From Frateuria_A sp051900425 (lineage in GTDB: Bacteria; Pseudomonadota; Gammaproteobacteria; Xanthomonadales; Rhodanobacteraceae), in assembly GCF_051900425.1 (NCBI RefSeq), contig NZ_JBHZGK010000001.1, forward strand, positions 372,001 through 436,000: a DNA stretch of 64,000 bases, given 5' to 3'. The notes beneath the pieces are model-generated. The model had not been told where the DNA came from. It saw only the letters and a list, made by a program, of their open reading frames with translations, and did no database searches. This document shows positions 7,557 to 16,364 of this stretch, piece after piece (positions within the stretch are counted from its first letter, which is position 1; the number at the start of each line of letters is the position of its first letter). The position numbers and the translations under genes are program-made.

Positions 7557-7608
7557 CCTGTCCGCGCGATAGGCTAGGCTCTTCGCTTCACCGGAACGGA
7601 GGAAACCC

Positions 7609-9144
7609 ATGGCATCGGACGGCTTCGCGCACTGGCTGATCGTGCTGGTCGAAACGCTGGCGGCGTTCTTCGTACTGATGCTGGCAGTGGCGGTAGTGGT
7701 CGTACTGGCGGTCTGGGTCGCCGACCGCTACCAGACCGGCAACGCGGTGCTGCGCAACTTCCCGGTCATCGGCCACTTCCGCTACGGTTTCCTGCGCCTG
7801 GGCGAGTTTTTCCGCCAGTACCTGTTCGCCAGCGACCGCGAGGAGCTGCCGTTCAACCGCGCCCAGCGCGTGTGGGTCTACCGCGCGGCGAAGAATGCCG
7901 ACACCACCATCGGCTTCGGCACCACGCGTGATCTCTCAGCCGAAGGCGTGCCGTTCTTCGTCAACGCGCCGTTCCCGCGGCTGGAAGGCCACCACGTCGA
8001 TCCGAAGCCGGTGCGGATCGGCCCGTACGCGCGCGAGCCCTACGACCACGCCGCGTTCTTCAACATCTCCGCGATGAGCTACGGCGCGCTCTCGGCACCG
8101 GCGGTGCGAGCGCTCTCGCACGGCGCGGCCAAGGCCGGCATCTGGCTGGATACCGGCGAGGGCGGGCTTGCCCCCTACCACCTGGAGGGCGGTTGCGACC
8201 TGGTGTTCGAAATCGGCACCGCCAAGTACGGCGTGCGCACGGCCGACGGCCAGCTCGACGACGGGCGCCTGCGCGCGATCTGCGCGCACAAGCAGGTGAA
8301 GATGGTCAGCATCAAGCTCGGCCAGGGCGCCAAGCCCGGCATGGGCGGCCTGCTGCCGGGCGTGAAAGTGACGCCCGAGATCGCCGCGATCCGCGGCATC
8401 CCGGTGGGGGTGGATTCGCAGAGCCCCAACCGCCACCTCGACATCGCCGACGTGCCGCAGTTGCTGGACGCCATCGCGCACGTACGCGAGGTCGGCGGCA
8501 AGCCGACCGGCTTCAAGGCCGTGCTGGGCGACCCGGAGTGGATCGCGCAGCTTTGCGACGAGGTATGGAAGCGCGGCATCGAAAGCGCGCCGGACTTCAT
8601 CATCGTCGACGGCTCCGAAGGCGGCACCGGCGCGGCGCCGCAGACGCTGATGGAAGGCATGGGCCTGCCGCTGCACGAGGCCTTGCCGGCGCTGGTCAAC
8701 ACGCTGATCGCCAAGGGCCTGCGCGAGCGCATCAAGGTGATCTGCTCGGGCAAGCGCATCACCGCCTACGACGTGGCATGGGCGCTGTCGATGGGTGCGG
8801 ATTTCGTCAACTCGGCGCGCGGCTTCATGCTGGCGCTCGGTTGCATCCAGTCACTGCAATGCAACCGCAATACCTGCCCGACCGGCATCACCACGCAGAA
8901 CCCGAAGCTGCAGCGCGGGCTGGTGGTCAACGACAAGAGCGAGAAGGTCTACCACTACGCGCGCAACCTGATGTACGAGGTCGGCATCATTGCGCACAGC
9001 TGCGGCGTGGACGATCCGCGCCAGCTCGATCGCACGCACTGCCGTGTGGTGGGCGACGACGGACTGTCGGTGCCGTTGATCAAGCTGTTTCCGTATCCGG
9101 AAGCCGGCTCGTCGCGGATGGTCGGGCAGGGGCCCTCGATCTAG
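7609..9144 (+). CDS. Membrane-anchored FMN glutamate-synthase-like protein
   Basis: A 511-residue protein with an N-terminal transmembrane segment (about 9-40), then the FMN-binding glutamate synthase domain (PF01645) over most of its length. Visible family motifs are FFNISAMSYGALSAPAVRAL, IKLGQGAKPGMGGLLPG (about 237-253), DGSEGGTGAAP (about 331-341) and a cysteine cluster CIQSLQCNRNTCPTG (about 413-427) at the position of the 3Fe-4S cluster site of GltB. It lacks the glutaminase and GXGXG domains of full GltB, so it is a stand-alone archaeal-type synthase domain. Substrate unproven. Confidence 0.88.
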   Translation: MASDGFAHWLIVLVETLAAFFVLMLAVAVVVVLAVWVADRYQTGNAVLRNFPVIGHFRYGFLRLGEFFRQYLFASDREELPFNRAQRVWVYRAAKNADTTIGFGTTRDLSAEGVPFFVNAPFPRLEGHHVDPKPVRIGPYAREPYDHAAFFNISAMSYGALSAPAVRALSHGAAKAGIWLDTGEGGLAPYHLEGGCDLVFEIGTAKYGVRTADGQLDDGRLRAICAHKQVKMVSIKLGQGAKPGMGGLLPGVKVTPEIAAIRGIPVGVDSQSPNRHLDIADVPQLLDAIAHVREVGGKPTGFKAVLGDPEWIAQLCDEVWKRGIESAPDFIIVDGSEGGTGAAPQTLMEGMGLPLHEALPALVNTLIAKGLRERIKVICSGKRITAYDVAWALSMGADFVNSARGFMLALGCIQSLQCNRNTCPTGITTQNPKLQRGLVVNDKSEKVYHYARNLMYEVGIIAHSCGVDDPRQLDRTHCRVVGDDGLSVPLIKLFPYPEAGSSRMVGQGPSI

Positions 9145-9169
9145 CGCGTGGGCGGTTCGGGGCAAGGCG

Positions 9170-9285
9170 TCCCCCATCCGCCCTTCGGGCACCTTCCCCC
9201 ATGAACGGGGAAGGATCACGTTGGGGCGCGTTACCGAAGCCTTCCCCCGCAAGGCGGGGAAGGTGCCGACAGGCGGATGGGGGCG
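9170..9285. repeat. Foldback repeat, CCCCCATCCGCC...GGCGGATGGGGG
   Basis: The outer arms CCCCCATCCGCC and GGCGGATGGGGG, and the inner arms GGCACCTTCCCC and GGGGAAGGTGCC, are inverted across about 115 bases. The element lies between the convergent FMN-enzyme and bpt genes. Copies are at 24406-24542 and 55811-55942, the latter in the opposite arrangement. Confidence 0.85.
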
Positions 9286-9297
9286 CTTTTGGGCGCG

Positions 9298-10023
9298 TCA
9301 GCGAATCCGTGACTGGCCTGCGTCGAGCGGGAACCAGCCTTCGCGCGTGCGCACCTGCAGCGGATGGAAGCGCCGCTTGTAGTCCATCTTCTCGTGGCCT
9401 TCGATCCAGAAGCCCAGGTACAGCCACGGCAGGCCGCGGCGGCGCGCCAGTTGCACCTGCTGCAGGATCGCGTAGGTGCCCAGGCTGCGCGCGCTCTCGC
9501 CCGGATCGAAGAACGTGTAGACCGCCGACAGGCCGTTGATGCACACGTCGGTGACCGCCACCGCCAGCAGCCGTTCGCCCAGGCGGAATTCCAGGAACAG
9601 CGTGGGGCTCCACGGCGCGGTGAGGAAGCGGCGGAAGTCGCTGGCGTCGGCCTCGTCCATGCCGCCGCCGGCGTGGCGGGTGCGCAGGTAGCGCTCGTAC
9701 AACGCGTGGCGCTCGGCGTTGTAGCCGGCCATGCACTCGACCACGGTGAGATCCGCATTGCGCTTGAGGCAGCGCCGCTGCCCGCGATCGGGCACGAAGT
9801 GTTCCACGTCGATGCGGCACGGCGTGCAGGCGCGGCACTGCGGGCAATTGGGGTAGTACAGGTGACCGCCCGCACGACGGAAGCCGCGCTCCAGCGCCGG
9901 GCCGTAGAGCTGGTCCAGCCGCGGCGCGGCCGGATCGATCACCAGGTTCTGCGCCGTGCGTTCGGCGTAGTAGCCACAGGCGTGCGGCAGGGTCTGGAAC
10001 AGGCGGACGCGTTCGGAGCGCAT
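9298..10023 (-). CDS. bpt: Aspartate/glutamate leucyltransferase Bpt
   Basis: A 241-residue aminoacyl-tRNA-protein transferase of the Bpt class. It attaches leucine from Leu-tRNA to proteins with N-terminal Asp or Glu, tagging them for ClpS/ClpAP (N-end rule). The N-terminal domain has the cysteine-rich YYPNCPQCRACTPCRIDVEHF (about 56-76), and the C-terminal GNAT-like domain ends with FWIEGHEKMDYKRRFHP. Length fits the family (about 240). It is followed at the 3' side by a foldback repeat and lies 69 bases downstream of the DUF2007 gene. Confidence 0.95.
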   Translation of the reverse strand: MRSERVRLFQTLPHACGYYAERTAQNLVIDPAAPRLDQLYGPALERGFRRAGGHLYYPNCPQCRACTPCRIDVEHFVPDRGQRRCLKRNADLTVVECMAGYNAERHALYERYLRTRHAGGGMDEADASDFRRFLTAPWSPTLFLEFRLGERLLAVAVTDVCINGLSAVYTFFDPGESARSLGTYAILQQVQLARRRGLPWLYLGFWIEGHEKMDYKRRFHPLQVRTREGWFPLDAGQSRIR

Positions 10024-10092
10024 GAGCCCGATTCTATGACCGAGCGCGCGAGCGGTTGCAAATTTTCCGAGAAAGCCGCCTTGATCGAGGCG

Positions 10093-10485
10093 CTAGATCT
10101 TGTCCATGTAGCGCAGCATCAGGATCACGAAGGCCGCGGCGAGCGCCAGCAGCACGATGCGGCGCACGCGCGTGGCCACGCCGGCGCGGCGGGTCTCCGG
10201 CGTCGGATTGCGCGCCGCGGCCAGTTCCTCGCCGTGGCGCACCATCGGCTCGATGCCCAGTCCGCGCATCAGCGTGCGTGCCTGGGTGTAGTCGTCGGCG
10301 CGGTTGACCCACACCTGGGGCCAGCTCTCGCGGCTCTGGTCGCGCTGGGAGTAGCTGAAGCGCTGGTAGCTCGGGCGATTCCAGTTGGAGCGTCCGGTTA
10401 TGGTCGTCTCGATGCCGTGTTCGGCGAGCAGCGCGACCACGCGATCGATGTTTTCCTGCCGGGGGGAGGTATAGAGGGGACGCAT
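10093..10485 (-). CDS. DUF2007 family protein ('pathogenicity-like')
   Basis: A 130-residue protein whose N-terminal half (MRPLYTSPRQENIDRVVALL) matches the DUF2007 putative signal-transducing fold seen in PII-like small proteins. A single C-terminal transmembrane helix follows (about 110-126, IVLLALAAAFVILML). Xanthomonads carry it as a 'pathogenicity-like' protein, but no biochemical role is established. It starts ten bases after the tesB stop, so the two are likely co-transcribed. Confidence 0.78.
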   Translation of the reverse strand: MRPLYTSPRQENIDRVVALLAEHGIETTITGRSNWNRPSYQRFSYSQRDQSRESWPQVWVNRADDYTQARTLMRGLGIEPMVRHGEELAAARNPTPETRRAGVATRVRRIVLLALAAAFVILMLRYMDKI

Positions 10486-10495
10486 GGCCGAAAGT

Positions 10496-11362
10496 TTAGC
10501 CGTTGCGCAGGCGGATCAGGCCTTCCTGCGCGGTGGAGGCGACCAGCCGCCCGTCGCGGCTGTAGATCTGCCCGCGCGCCAGGCCGCGGCCGCCCTGCGC
10601 GGTCGGGCTGTCGAACGAGTACAACAGCCACTCGTCCACGCGGAACGGGCGGTGGAACCACATCGCGTGGTCGAGGCTGGCCATCTGCACGTTGTGGGTG
10701 AGGTAGGAGATGCCGTGGGGCAGCGTGGCGGTGCCGATCAGGTGGAAGTCCGACGCGTAGGCGAGCAGGGCGCGGTGCAACACCGGCGAGTCGCCGATCG
10801 GCGCGGTCAGCCGGAACCAGATGTGCTGGATCGGCGGCCGCTTGGCTGGATGCAGTTCGTCGCGCGGCCACACCTGGCGGAACTCGAACGGGCCGTCGAT
10901 GCCGAGCCAGCGCTGCAGTTTCACCGGCAGCTTGGCGAGCTCGTCCGGAGGCAGGTGGCGCATCGGCTCGAGGTCTTCGGGCGCCGGCACTTCGGGCATG
11001 GCGCTCTGGTGCTCAAAGCCTTTCTCCGGTTCCTGGAAGGACACCGCGCCGTTGAGGATCGGCTGGCCGTGCTGGATCGCGACCACGCGGCGTGCCGAGA
11101 AGCTGCCGCCGTCGCGGGCGCGCTCGACCGAGTAGACGATCGGTGCGTCGATGTCGCCGGCGCGCAGGAAGTAGGCGTGCAGCGAGTGGGCCTCGCGCCT
11201 GGGATCGACCGTCTGCTGCGCGGCCGACAGCGCCTGGCCGAGTACCTGGCCGCCGAACACGAAGCGGGTGCCGATGTCGCGGCTCTGGCCGCGGAACAGG
11301 TTGTCTTCCAGTCGCTCGAGCTGGAGCAGGTCGACCAGTTCCTTGACGTGTTCTTCCCGCAT
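10496..11362 (-). CDS. tesB: Acyl-CoA thioesterase II TesB
   Basis: A 288-residue double-hotdog thioesterase that hydrolyses medium and long acyl-CoA to free fatty acid. The N-terminal hotdog carries FVFGGQVLGQALSAAQQTV and the C-terminal hotdog YASDFHLIGTATLPHG and MASLDHAMWFHRPFR, the latter holding the family's catalytic Asp. Length matches E. coli TesB (286). It starts after a repeat-rich gap and is followed closely by the DUF2007 gene. Confidence 0.95.
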   Translation of the reverse strand: MREEHVKELVDLLQLERLEDNLFRGQSRDIGTRFVFGGQVLGQALSAAQQTVDPRREAHSLHAYFLRAGDIDAPIVYSVERARDGGSFSARRVVAIQHGQPILNGAVSFQEPEKGFEHQSAMPEVPAPEDLEPMRHLPPDELAKLPVKLQRWLGIDGPFEFRQVWPRDELHPAKRPPIQHIWFRLTAPIGDSPVLHRALLAYASDFHLIGTATLPHGISYLTHNVQMASLDHAMWFHRPFRVDEWLLYSFDSPTAQGGRGLARGQIYSRDGRLVASTAQEGLIRLRNG

Positions 11363-11860
11363 GGGGTGTCCGTGGTGCGTGAGGGAATACGGATTATAGG
11401 GGCTTTGCTCCCTCTTCCCTCCGGGGAGACGGCCTGGATGGGGCTCGCCTCGGCGGTTGATGAGAGCTAGAGCAAGAGCTTTCGGACGCCTTCGGCGCCC
11501 GAGTCACTTTCTCTTGCTTGCCCAAGAGAAAGTAACCAAAGAGAAGGGCACCCCGATGGCGCGCCCTTCGGGTGCGCGTGCGGGCGGCGGGGTTTTCCGA
11601 CGGGGCTTCCTGCCCCGACGAAAAACTGGCCGGCGCCCTGCCGGTCACCCTGCGGCTGATCCGCCACCCGCCCGCCGCGCCATAGGGGACTTGGGAAGAG
11701 CAGCGCGCTTCCTGCGCGCACCTTTCAGAGGAGCCAGAGCGAGAGCGGAAAGCAGGAGCGAAAGGCAGAAGCGAAAGGTGTGGATGTGCCGCGAACCGGC
11801 TCCCTTTCCCCTCCGGGGAGAGGGTTGGGGTGAGGGGTCGGGGCTCGCGGGGAAACCCGG
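11363..11860. repeat. Gene-free 500-base gap filled with dispersed repeats
   Basis: From tesB outward this holds a degenerate CTCCGGGGAGA copy (about 11407-11430), a perfect hairpin ACTTTCTCTTG-N6-CAAGAGAAAGT (11506-11533) followed by AACCAAAGAGAAGGGCACCCC, further short palindromes (GCGCCCTTCGGGTGCGC, GGGGCTTCCTGCCCC), then the composite element also seen at 1-290. A long frame across it translates to low-complexity sequence and is not a believable gene. The AmpD-like gene ends at 11861, right against the element. Confidence 0.75.
11690..11845. repeat. Second copy of the window-start composite element
   Basis: It shares AGAGCAGCGCGCTTCCTGCG and the following GCAC/TTT sequence with positions 5-34, two to three degenerate GGAGCGAAAGG units, GCGAACCGGCTCCCT, and the GGGGAGAGGGTTGGGGTGAG hairpin (11800-11837) with positions 251-288. 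The 13-bp array is not expanded here. Confidence 0.8.
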
Positions 11861-12415
11861 TCAGGCCCGAACCCGCTCCAAACCACACGCCGGAACGATT
11901 ACGTCCCACGGGAACAGTGGTCCCGGATCGAGCTTGCGCGGCACCATCACGACCGGATCGTCAGTAGCCGGCACGCGCGCGGTATCGAGGTCCTCATGAC
12001 CCGCAATCGCACGCAGGTTGGGAAACGCCCGGCGCAGTTCGGCGAGCAGCTCCTGCAGCGCCTCGATTTGCACCTGCGGATAAGCCTCGCTCATCGTCTG
12101 GTTGCCCGCAGCAAACCAGTCCGGATAGCGCCCGCGATTGACCAGCTCGATCCCGATCGAATCGGCATTGCGCCCACGCACGTGGTGCGCGATGCGCGTG
12201 CCAGGCACATAACGCAGTACCGCGCCATTCCGATCGACGTAGTAATGCCCGCTGTTGCCGGCGCCGCTTTCGTACAGCACCTTTTCGCCGTACTCCCGCG
12301 CGGTCGCCAGGTCCGGCAGCTCGGTACAGTGGATCACCACCAGCGTCACCGCCTCGGCGGGCCGTTCGGGCAGGCGGTCGACGTAGGGCAGCGGCTGGTC
12401 GGTGATCGCGGGCAT
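11861..12415 (-). CDS. N-acetylmuramoyl-L-alanine amidase (amidase_2, AmpD-like)
   Basis: A 184-residue zinc amidase of the amidase_2/AmpD type, cleaving the MurNAc-L-alanine bond of muropeptides. Zinc ligands are visible as the first histidine in LVVIHCTELP (about 27-36), a second in the AGHEDLDTAR stretch and an aspartate in DPGPLFPW. HHVRGRNADSIGIELVNRG is the conserved core strand. No signal peptide is seen, so it may be cytoplasmic in peptidoglycan recycling. It is divergent from the hydrolase-rlmKL unit. Confidence 0.88.
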   Translation of the reverse strand: MPAITDQPLPYVDRLPERPAEAVTLVVIHCTELPDLATAREYGEKVLYESGAGNSGHYYVDRNGAVLRYVPGTRIAHHVRGRNADSIGIELVNRGRYPDWFAAGNQTMSEAYPQVQIEALQELLAELRRAFPNLRAIAGHEDLDTARVPATDDPVVMVPRKLDPGPLFPWDVIVPACGLERVRA

Positions 12416-12441
12416 GAAGGGAAGTCTCGCACGGCACCGGC

Positions 12442-12447
12442 TATCAT
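12442..12447 (+). promoter_or_regulatory. -10-like element before the hydrolase-rlmKL unit
   Basis: TATCAT followed by GCGCGG lies 33 bases before the ATG at 12481. It has the same -10-plus-GCGC pattern as the purT and cold-shock leaders. No clear -35. Confidence 0.3.
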
Positions 12448-12480
12448 GCGCGGTCCCACGGCGGTCCGGAGTTCCGAGCG

Positions 12481-12999
12481 ATGCGCGCCACGATCCTTCT
12501 TTCGCACGGCTCCGATTCCAGTCCGGAGGCCACCAAGGTCAGCACGCTGGCGGCGCTTGCCGAGGCACGCGGCTGGCGCACGCGGCGGCCCGACTATCGC
12601 GAGGACGACGTGCACGGCCATGCCGGTTCGGTGGCGCCGAGACTGGCGCGCCTCGGCGCCGCCATCGCGGCCTGCGAGGTGCCGCCGGTCCTGGTGGGCT
12701 CCAGCATGGGTGCGTTCGTCTCGGCGTTGGCCTCGCTGCAGCACCCGGTTGCCGGGCTGTTCCTGATGGCCACGCCGCCGGCGATCCCGGGCGTCGACAG
12801 TGCGCTGGACGTACGCCATGACGTTCCCACACTGCTGGTGCACGGTTGGCGTGACGAGCTCTGCGCGGTGGACGGCGTCTACGCGTTCGCGGCGCGCCGT
12901 CGATTGCCGCTGCTGACGCTCGATGACGACCACCGCCTGAGCGGCAGCCTTCCCGTGATCGAACAGCAGTTCGCCCTTTTCCTCGACGCGCTGGCATGA
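12481..12999 (+). CDS. Small alpha/beta hydrolase
   Basis: A 172-residue alpha/beta hydrolase, likely cytoplasmic. It shows an oxyanion-type N-terminus (ILLSHGSDSS), the nucleophile elbow GSSMGAF (Ser near 75), an aspartate candidate in LLVHGWRDELC and a histidine in LDDDHRLSG, a complete triad in the right order. The length is at the short end of the fold (YqiA/RsbQ-like size). Its TGA overlaps the rlmKL ATG by four bases, so the two are coupled. Substrate unknown. Confidence 0.8.
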   Translation: MRATILLSHGSDSSPEATKVSTLAALAEARGWRTRRPDYREDDVHGHAGSVAPRLARLGAAIAACEVPPVLVGSSMGAFVSALASLQHPVAGLFLMATPPAIPGVDSALDVRHDVPTLLVHGWRDELCAVDGVYAFAARRRLPLLTLDDDHRLSGSLPVIEQQFALFLDALA

Positions 13000-15185
13000 A
13001 CCACTACTTCGCCACCTGCCCCAAGGGCCTGGAATACCTGCTGCGCGACGAACTGCTCGCGCTCGGCGCCGCCGAGGCGCACGAGTCGCTCGCCGGCGTG
13101 CGCTTCGCCGGCACGCTGGAGACCGCCTATCGCGCCTGCCTGTGGTCGCGACTGGCCAGCCGCATCCTGCTGCCGCTGGCCGAGTTCGATGCCGCCGACG
13201 ACGAGGCGCTCTACGCGGGCGTGCAGTCGATCGACTGGTCCGCGCACCTGGCCCCGCACGGCACGCTGGCGGTCGATGCGCATACCGCGCTGAGCAAGCT
13301 CACGCACAGCCAGTTCATCGCCCAGCGCGCGAAGGACGCGGTAGTCGACCAGTTCCGCCAGCGCGAAGGCGCGCGCCCGGGCGTGGATACCGAGGAACCG
13401 GACGTCCGCCTGAACCTGCGCCTGAAGCGTGATCGCGCCACGCTCTCGCTCGACCTGGCCGGCACCCCGCTGCACCGCCGCGGCTGGCGCGAGCAGCAGG
13501 GCGAGGCGCCGCTGAAAGAAAACCTCGCCGCGGCAATGCTGCTGCGCGCGCACTGGCCGCAGGTCTACGCCGACGGCGGCGCGCTGCTCGATCCGATGTG
13601 CGGTTCGGGCACCTTGCTGATCGAAGGCGCGCTGATGGCTGCCGACGTGGCAGCGGGCCTGCGCCGCGAGTACTTCGGGTTCCTCGGCTGGAAGCAGCAC
13701 GACATCGCGTTGTGGCGCGGCCTGCTCGACGAGGCGAGCGAGCGGGCCGAGGCGGGCCTGCGCGGCCTGCGCGCGGCCTTCATCGGCGCCGACGCCGATC
13801 CACGCATGGTGCAGGTGGCCAAGCGCAACGCCCAGGAAGCCGGCGTGGCCGGTTTTCTCACGCTGGAAAAGCACGACGTGGCGCACGCCGCGCCGCCGCC
13901 CGGCCAGGCGACCGGCCTGGTGATCACCAACCCGCCTTATGGCGAGCGCCTGGGCGACCGCGCGCAGATGCCGCAGCTCTATCGCGCGCTGGGCGATGCA
14001 CTGCGCACACGCTTCGTCGGCTGGCGCGCGGCGGTACTGGCGGGCGATGCGGAACTCGGCCACGCGCTCGGCCTGCACGCGGACAAGCGCTATGCGCTCT
14101 ACAACGGCGCACTGGAAACCGTGCTGCTGACTTTCGTCCTGAGCCCGAAGGACAGCGCACCGCGCGAGCGCAAGCCGCTATCGCCCGGCGCGCAGATGCT
14201 GAAGAACCGCCTCGAGAAGACGGTGCGCCACCAGCGCAAGCGGCTCGCGCGCGAAGGCGTCTTCTGCTGGCGCGCCTACGACCAGGACCTGCCCGAGTAC
14301 GCCGCCGCGATCGACGTCTATGGCCGCGCGGATGCCGAGCCCTGGCTGCACGTGCAGGAATACCGCGCGCCCCCCGACGTCCCGGTGGATGTCGCCCGCA
14401 CGCGCCTGCGCGAGATCGTGCGCGTGGCCGGGGACGTCTTCGGCGTGCCGCGCGAGCGCATTGCGCTGAAGACCCGCGAGCGCGGCAAGGGCGGCGCCAA
14501 GTACGGCCGCTTCGACCAGCGCGGCGAGTTCCACGAGGTGGAGGAGGGCGGCCTGCGCTTCCTGGTCAACCTCACCGACTACCTCGATACCGGCCTGTTC
14601 CTCGACCACCGGCTGGTGCGCGGGAAGCTGCGCGAGCTGGCGCGCGACAAGCGCTTCCTCAACCTGTTCGCCTACACCGCCACGGCAAGCGTGTATGCCG
14701 CCGCCGGCGGCGCGCGCGACACCACCAGCGTGGACCTTTCAGGCACTTACCTGGAGTGGGCCTCGCGCAACCTGGCACTGAACGGCTTCACCGGCGCGGC
14801 GCACCGACTGGTGCAGGCCGACGCCACGACGTTCCTGCGCCAGGACCGCGGCCACTACGGGCTGATCTACGTCGACCCGCCGACCTTCTCCAATTCCAAG
14901 CGTGCCGAGGACTTCGACGTGCAGCGCGACCACGCGGCGCTGCTGCTGGCCTGCGCCGACCGGCTGGCGAGCGACGGCGTGGTGGTGTTCTCCAACAACT
15001 TCCGGCGCTTCAAGCTCGACGTGGGGGCATTGGAGGAGCGCTTCACCATCGAGGACTGGAGTGCGGCCAGCATCCCGTTCGACTTCGCCCGCCGCGCCGA
15101 CATCCACGGCTGCTGGCTGTTGCGCCTGCACCCGCAGGCCTCGCCGTGGGAGGACAGCGTCCGGCACCTGCGCGGACGCCGCTGA
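12996..15185 (+). CDS. rlmL: Bifunctional 23S rRNA methyltransferase RlmKL
   Basis: A 729-residue fusion enzyme that makes m2G2445 (RlmL part) and m7G2069 (RlmK part) in 23S rRNA. The N-terminal THUMP domain lies at about 45-155. The first methyltransferase has a SAM site LLDPMCGSGTLLIEGALMA and the N2-methyl motif NPPYGER near residue 310. The second domain (about 400-729) has LNLFAYTATASVYAAAGGA and the motif DPPTFSNS near 626. Length fits E. coli RlmKL (702). The last 447 bases are overlapped on the other strand by a beta-propeller frame. Confidence 0.96.
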   Translation: MNHYFATCPKGLEYLLRDELLALGAAEAHESLAGVRFAGTLETAYRACLWSRLASRILLPLAEFDAADDEALYAGVQSIDWSAHLAPHGTLAVDAHTALSKLTHSQFIAQRAKDAVVDQFRQREGARPGVDTEEPDVRLNLRLKRDRATLSLDLAGTPLHRRGWREQQGEAPLKENLAAAMLLRAHWPQVYADGGALLDPMCGSGTLLIEGALMAADVAAGLRREYFGFLGWKQHDIALWRGLLDEASERAEAGLRGLRAAFIGADADPRMVQVAKRNAQEAGVAGFLTLEKHDVAHAAPPPGQATGLVITNPPYGERLGDRAQMPQLYRALGDALRTRFVGWRAAVLAGDAELGHALGLHADKRYALYNGALETVLLTFVLSPKDSAPRERKPLSPGAQMLKNRLEKTVRHQRKRLAREGVFCWRAYDQDLPEYAAAIDVYGRADAEPWLHVQEYRAPPDVPVDVARTRLREIVRVAGDVFGVPRERIALKTRERGKGGAKYGRFDQRGEFHEVEEGGLRFLVNLTDYLDTGLFLDHRLVRGKLRELARDKRFLNLFAYTATASVYAAAGGARDTTSVDLSGTYLEWASRNLALNGFTGAAHRLVQADATTFLRQDRGHYGLIYVDPPTFSNSKRAEDFDVQRDHAALLLACADRLASDGVVVFSNNFRRFKLDVGALEERFTIEDWSAASIPFDFARRADIHGCWLLRLHPQASPWEDSVRHLRGRR

Positions 15186-16211
15186 CTCCTGCCGGGAGGC
15201 AGCCGGCGCGGTGATACGCAGGACCGGCTTGCCCACGAGGTCCTTCAGCGGGAAATACGCATGGTGCGTGGCCGGATCGACCGCCACGACATGCGCGTTC
15301 GGGCCGAGCACGCCTCGGCCGAGGGCGCGGACGTGACGCCCCTTCACTTCGAACAGCGCCACTTCGCCCGACTCGCTGGCGACGTACAGCCAATCCGGCC
15401 CCGGGTCGTAGGCAAGCACGTCCGGGCCTTCACCTACGGCGAACGACGCGACCACGCGGCGGCTGCGCAGGTCCAGCACCAGCAGCGTGGCGTTGTCCTC
15501 GCAGGCGACGAAGGCCAGCCGCGCGGGGGCGTCGATGTAGAGGCCATGGTTGCCCCGCGCGCCCGGCAGCCGGATGCGCGCGACGACCTTGTCGGTCGCC
15601 GGGTCGATCTCGGCCAGTTCGGCGCGCGTCTGCACGTTGGCGAACACGTGTCCGGACACGGGGTCGTATTGTGTATTGCCTGCCTCGCCGCCGAGCGCGA
15701 TGGTGCCCACGCGACGGTTGCTGCGCACGTCGATCACCGTATCGCTGCCACCGTGCTCGTTGGACACGTAGAGCTTGTGTACCTGCGGCGCGTACGCCAT
15801 GCCGTCGGGGTAATCGCCTGTCGGTATCCGCGCCAGGATCTTCAGGCCCGTCGCGTCGATCGCCACCACTTCGTCCGTGCCGGTGGCCGAGGCATAGACA
15901 CGATCCAGGCCGGGAATCGCCAGCACGCCGTGCACCTGGCTGACGCCGGGAATGTCGGCGACCACCTTGCGGCGGCGCGTATCGAACACGGTCACCACGC
16001 CGTCGCCCAGATGCGCCAGGAACAGGAGGTGATGGGCCGGGTCCAGGCTCGCGTAGTCCCAGCGCGTGGTGCGGCCGGTCAGCGGCGCATCGGCGACCGT
16101 GGTGAGCGGCAGGTAAGGTTTCGCCCGGCCGCAGGCAGTCGACGCGGTGATCAGGAGGGCCAGGACCAGGCCCGCCACGAGGGGCCGGTGACGAAGGGTT
16201 TCGGTGAGCAT
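14739..16211 (-). CDS. YncE-like beta-propeller protein, extended antisense to rlmKL
   Basis: The frame opened by the ATG at 16211 has a signal-like N-terminus (LVAGLVLALLITASTACG, possibly a lipoprotein) and about 300 residues of seven-bladed beta-propeller repeats of the YncE/YVTN type (for example VTVFDTRRRKVVADIPGV, SDTVIDVRSNRRVGTIALGG). Blades end near residue 338 (VGKPVLRITAP). No stop follows: the frame continues about 150 codons antisense through rlmKL to 14739, and that tail has no propeller signature. The natural stop may have been lost, or a frameshift may sit near 15190. First 338 residues sure; C-terminus doubtful. Confidence 0.65.
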   Translation of the reverse strand: MLTETLRHRPLVAGLVLALLITASTACGRAKPYLPLTTVADAPLTGRTTRWDYASLDPAHHLLFLAHLGDGVVTVFDTRRRKVVADIPGVSQVHGVLAIPGLDRVYASATGTDEVVAIDATGLKILARIPTGDYPDGMAYAPQVHKLYVSNEHGGSDTVIDVRSNRRVGTIALGGEAGNTQYDPVSGHVFANVQTRAELAEIDPATDKVVARIRLPGARGNHGLYIDAPARLAFVACEDNATLLVLDLRSRRVVASFAVGEGPDVLAYDPGPDWLYVASESGEVALFEVKGRHVRALGRGVLGPNAHVVAVDPATHHAYFPLKDLVGKPVLRITAPAASRQESAASAQVPDAVLPRRGLRVQAQQPAAVDVGAAGEVERDAGRTPVLDGEALLQCPHVELEAPEVVGEHHHAVARQPVGAGQQQRRVVALHVEVLGTLGIGEGRRVDVDQPVVAAVLAQERRGVGLHQSVRRAGEAVQCQVARGPLQVSA

Positions 16212-16364
16212 GGCAACGTCCTCCCAGGCTTCACACAGCGTAGGATGCGGCGCTTATAACACTGCGGTCGTGCACCGCGGCGCAGGCGGTGTCCGCTGGG
16301 GAGCCAGGGCGAGGTGGACCGCTGGCCAACCGATCGTGTCCCCACCCATGCCGGACCTGTGCCG

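Noticed and set aside
11457..11999. 180-codon frame across the repeat-rich gap
   Set aside because: It covers dispersed repeats, runs antisense into the amidase gene, and its translation is low-complexity Arg/Pro/Gly.
15261..16259. Long plus-strand frame opposite the beta-propeller gene
   Set aside because: Its translation is rich in Arg, His and Ala with no family pattern. It is a shadow frame of the GC-rich propeller gene.
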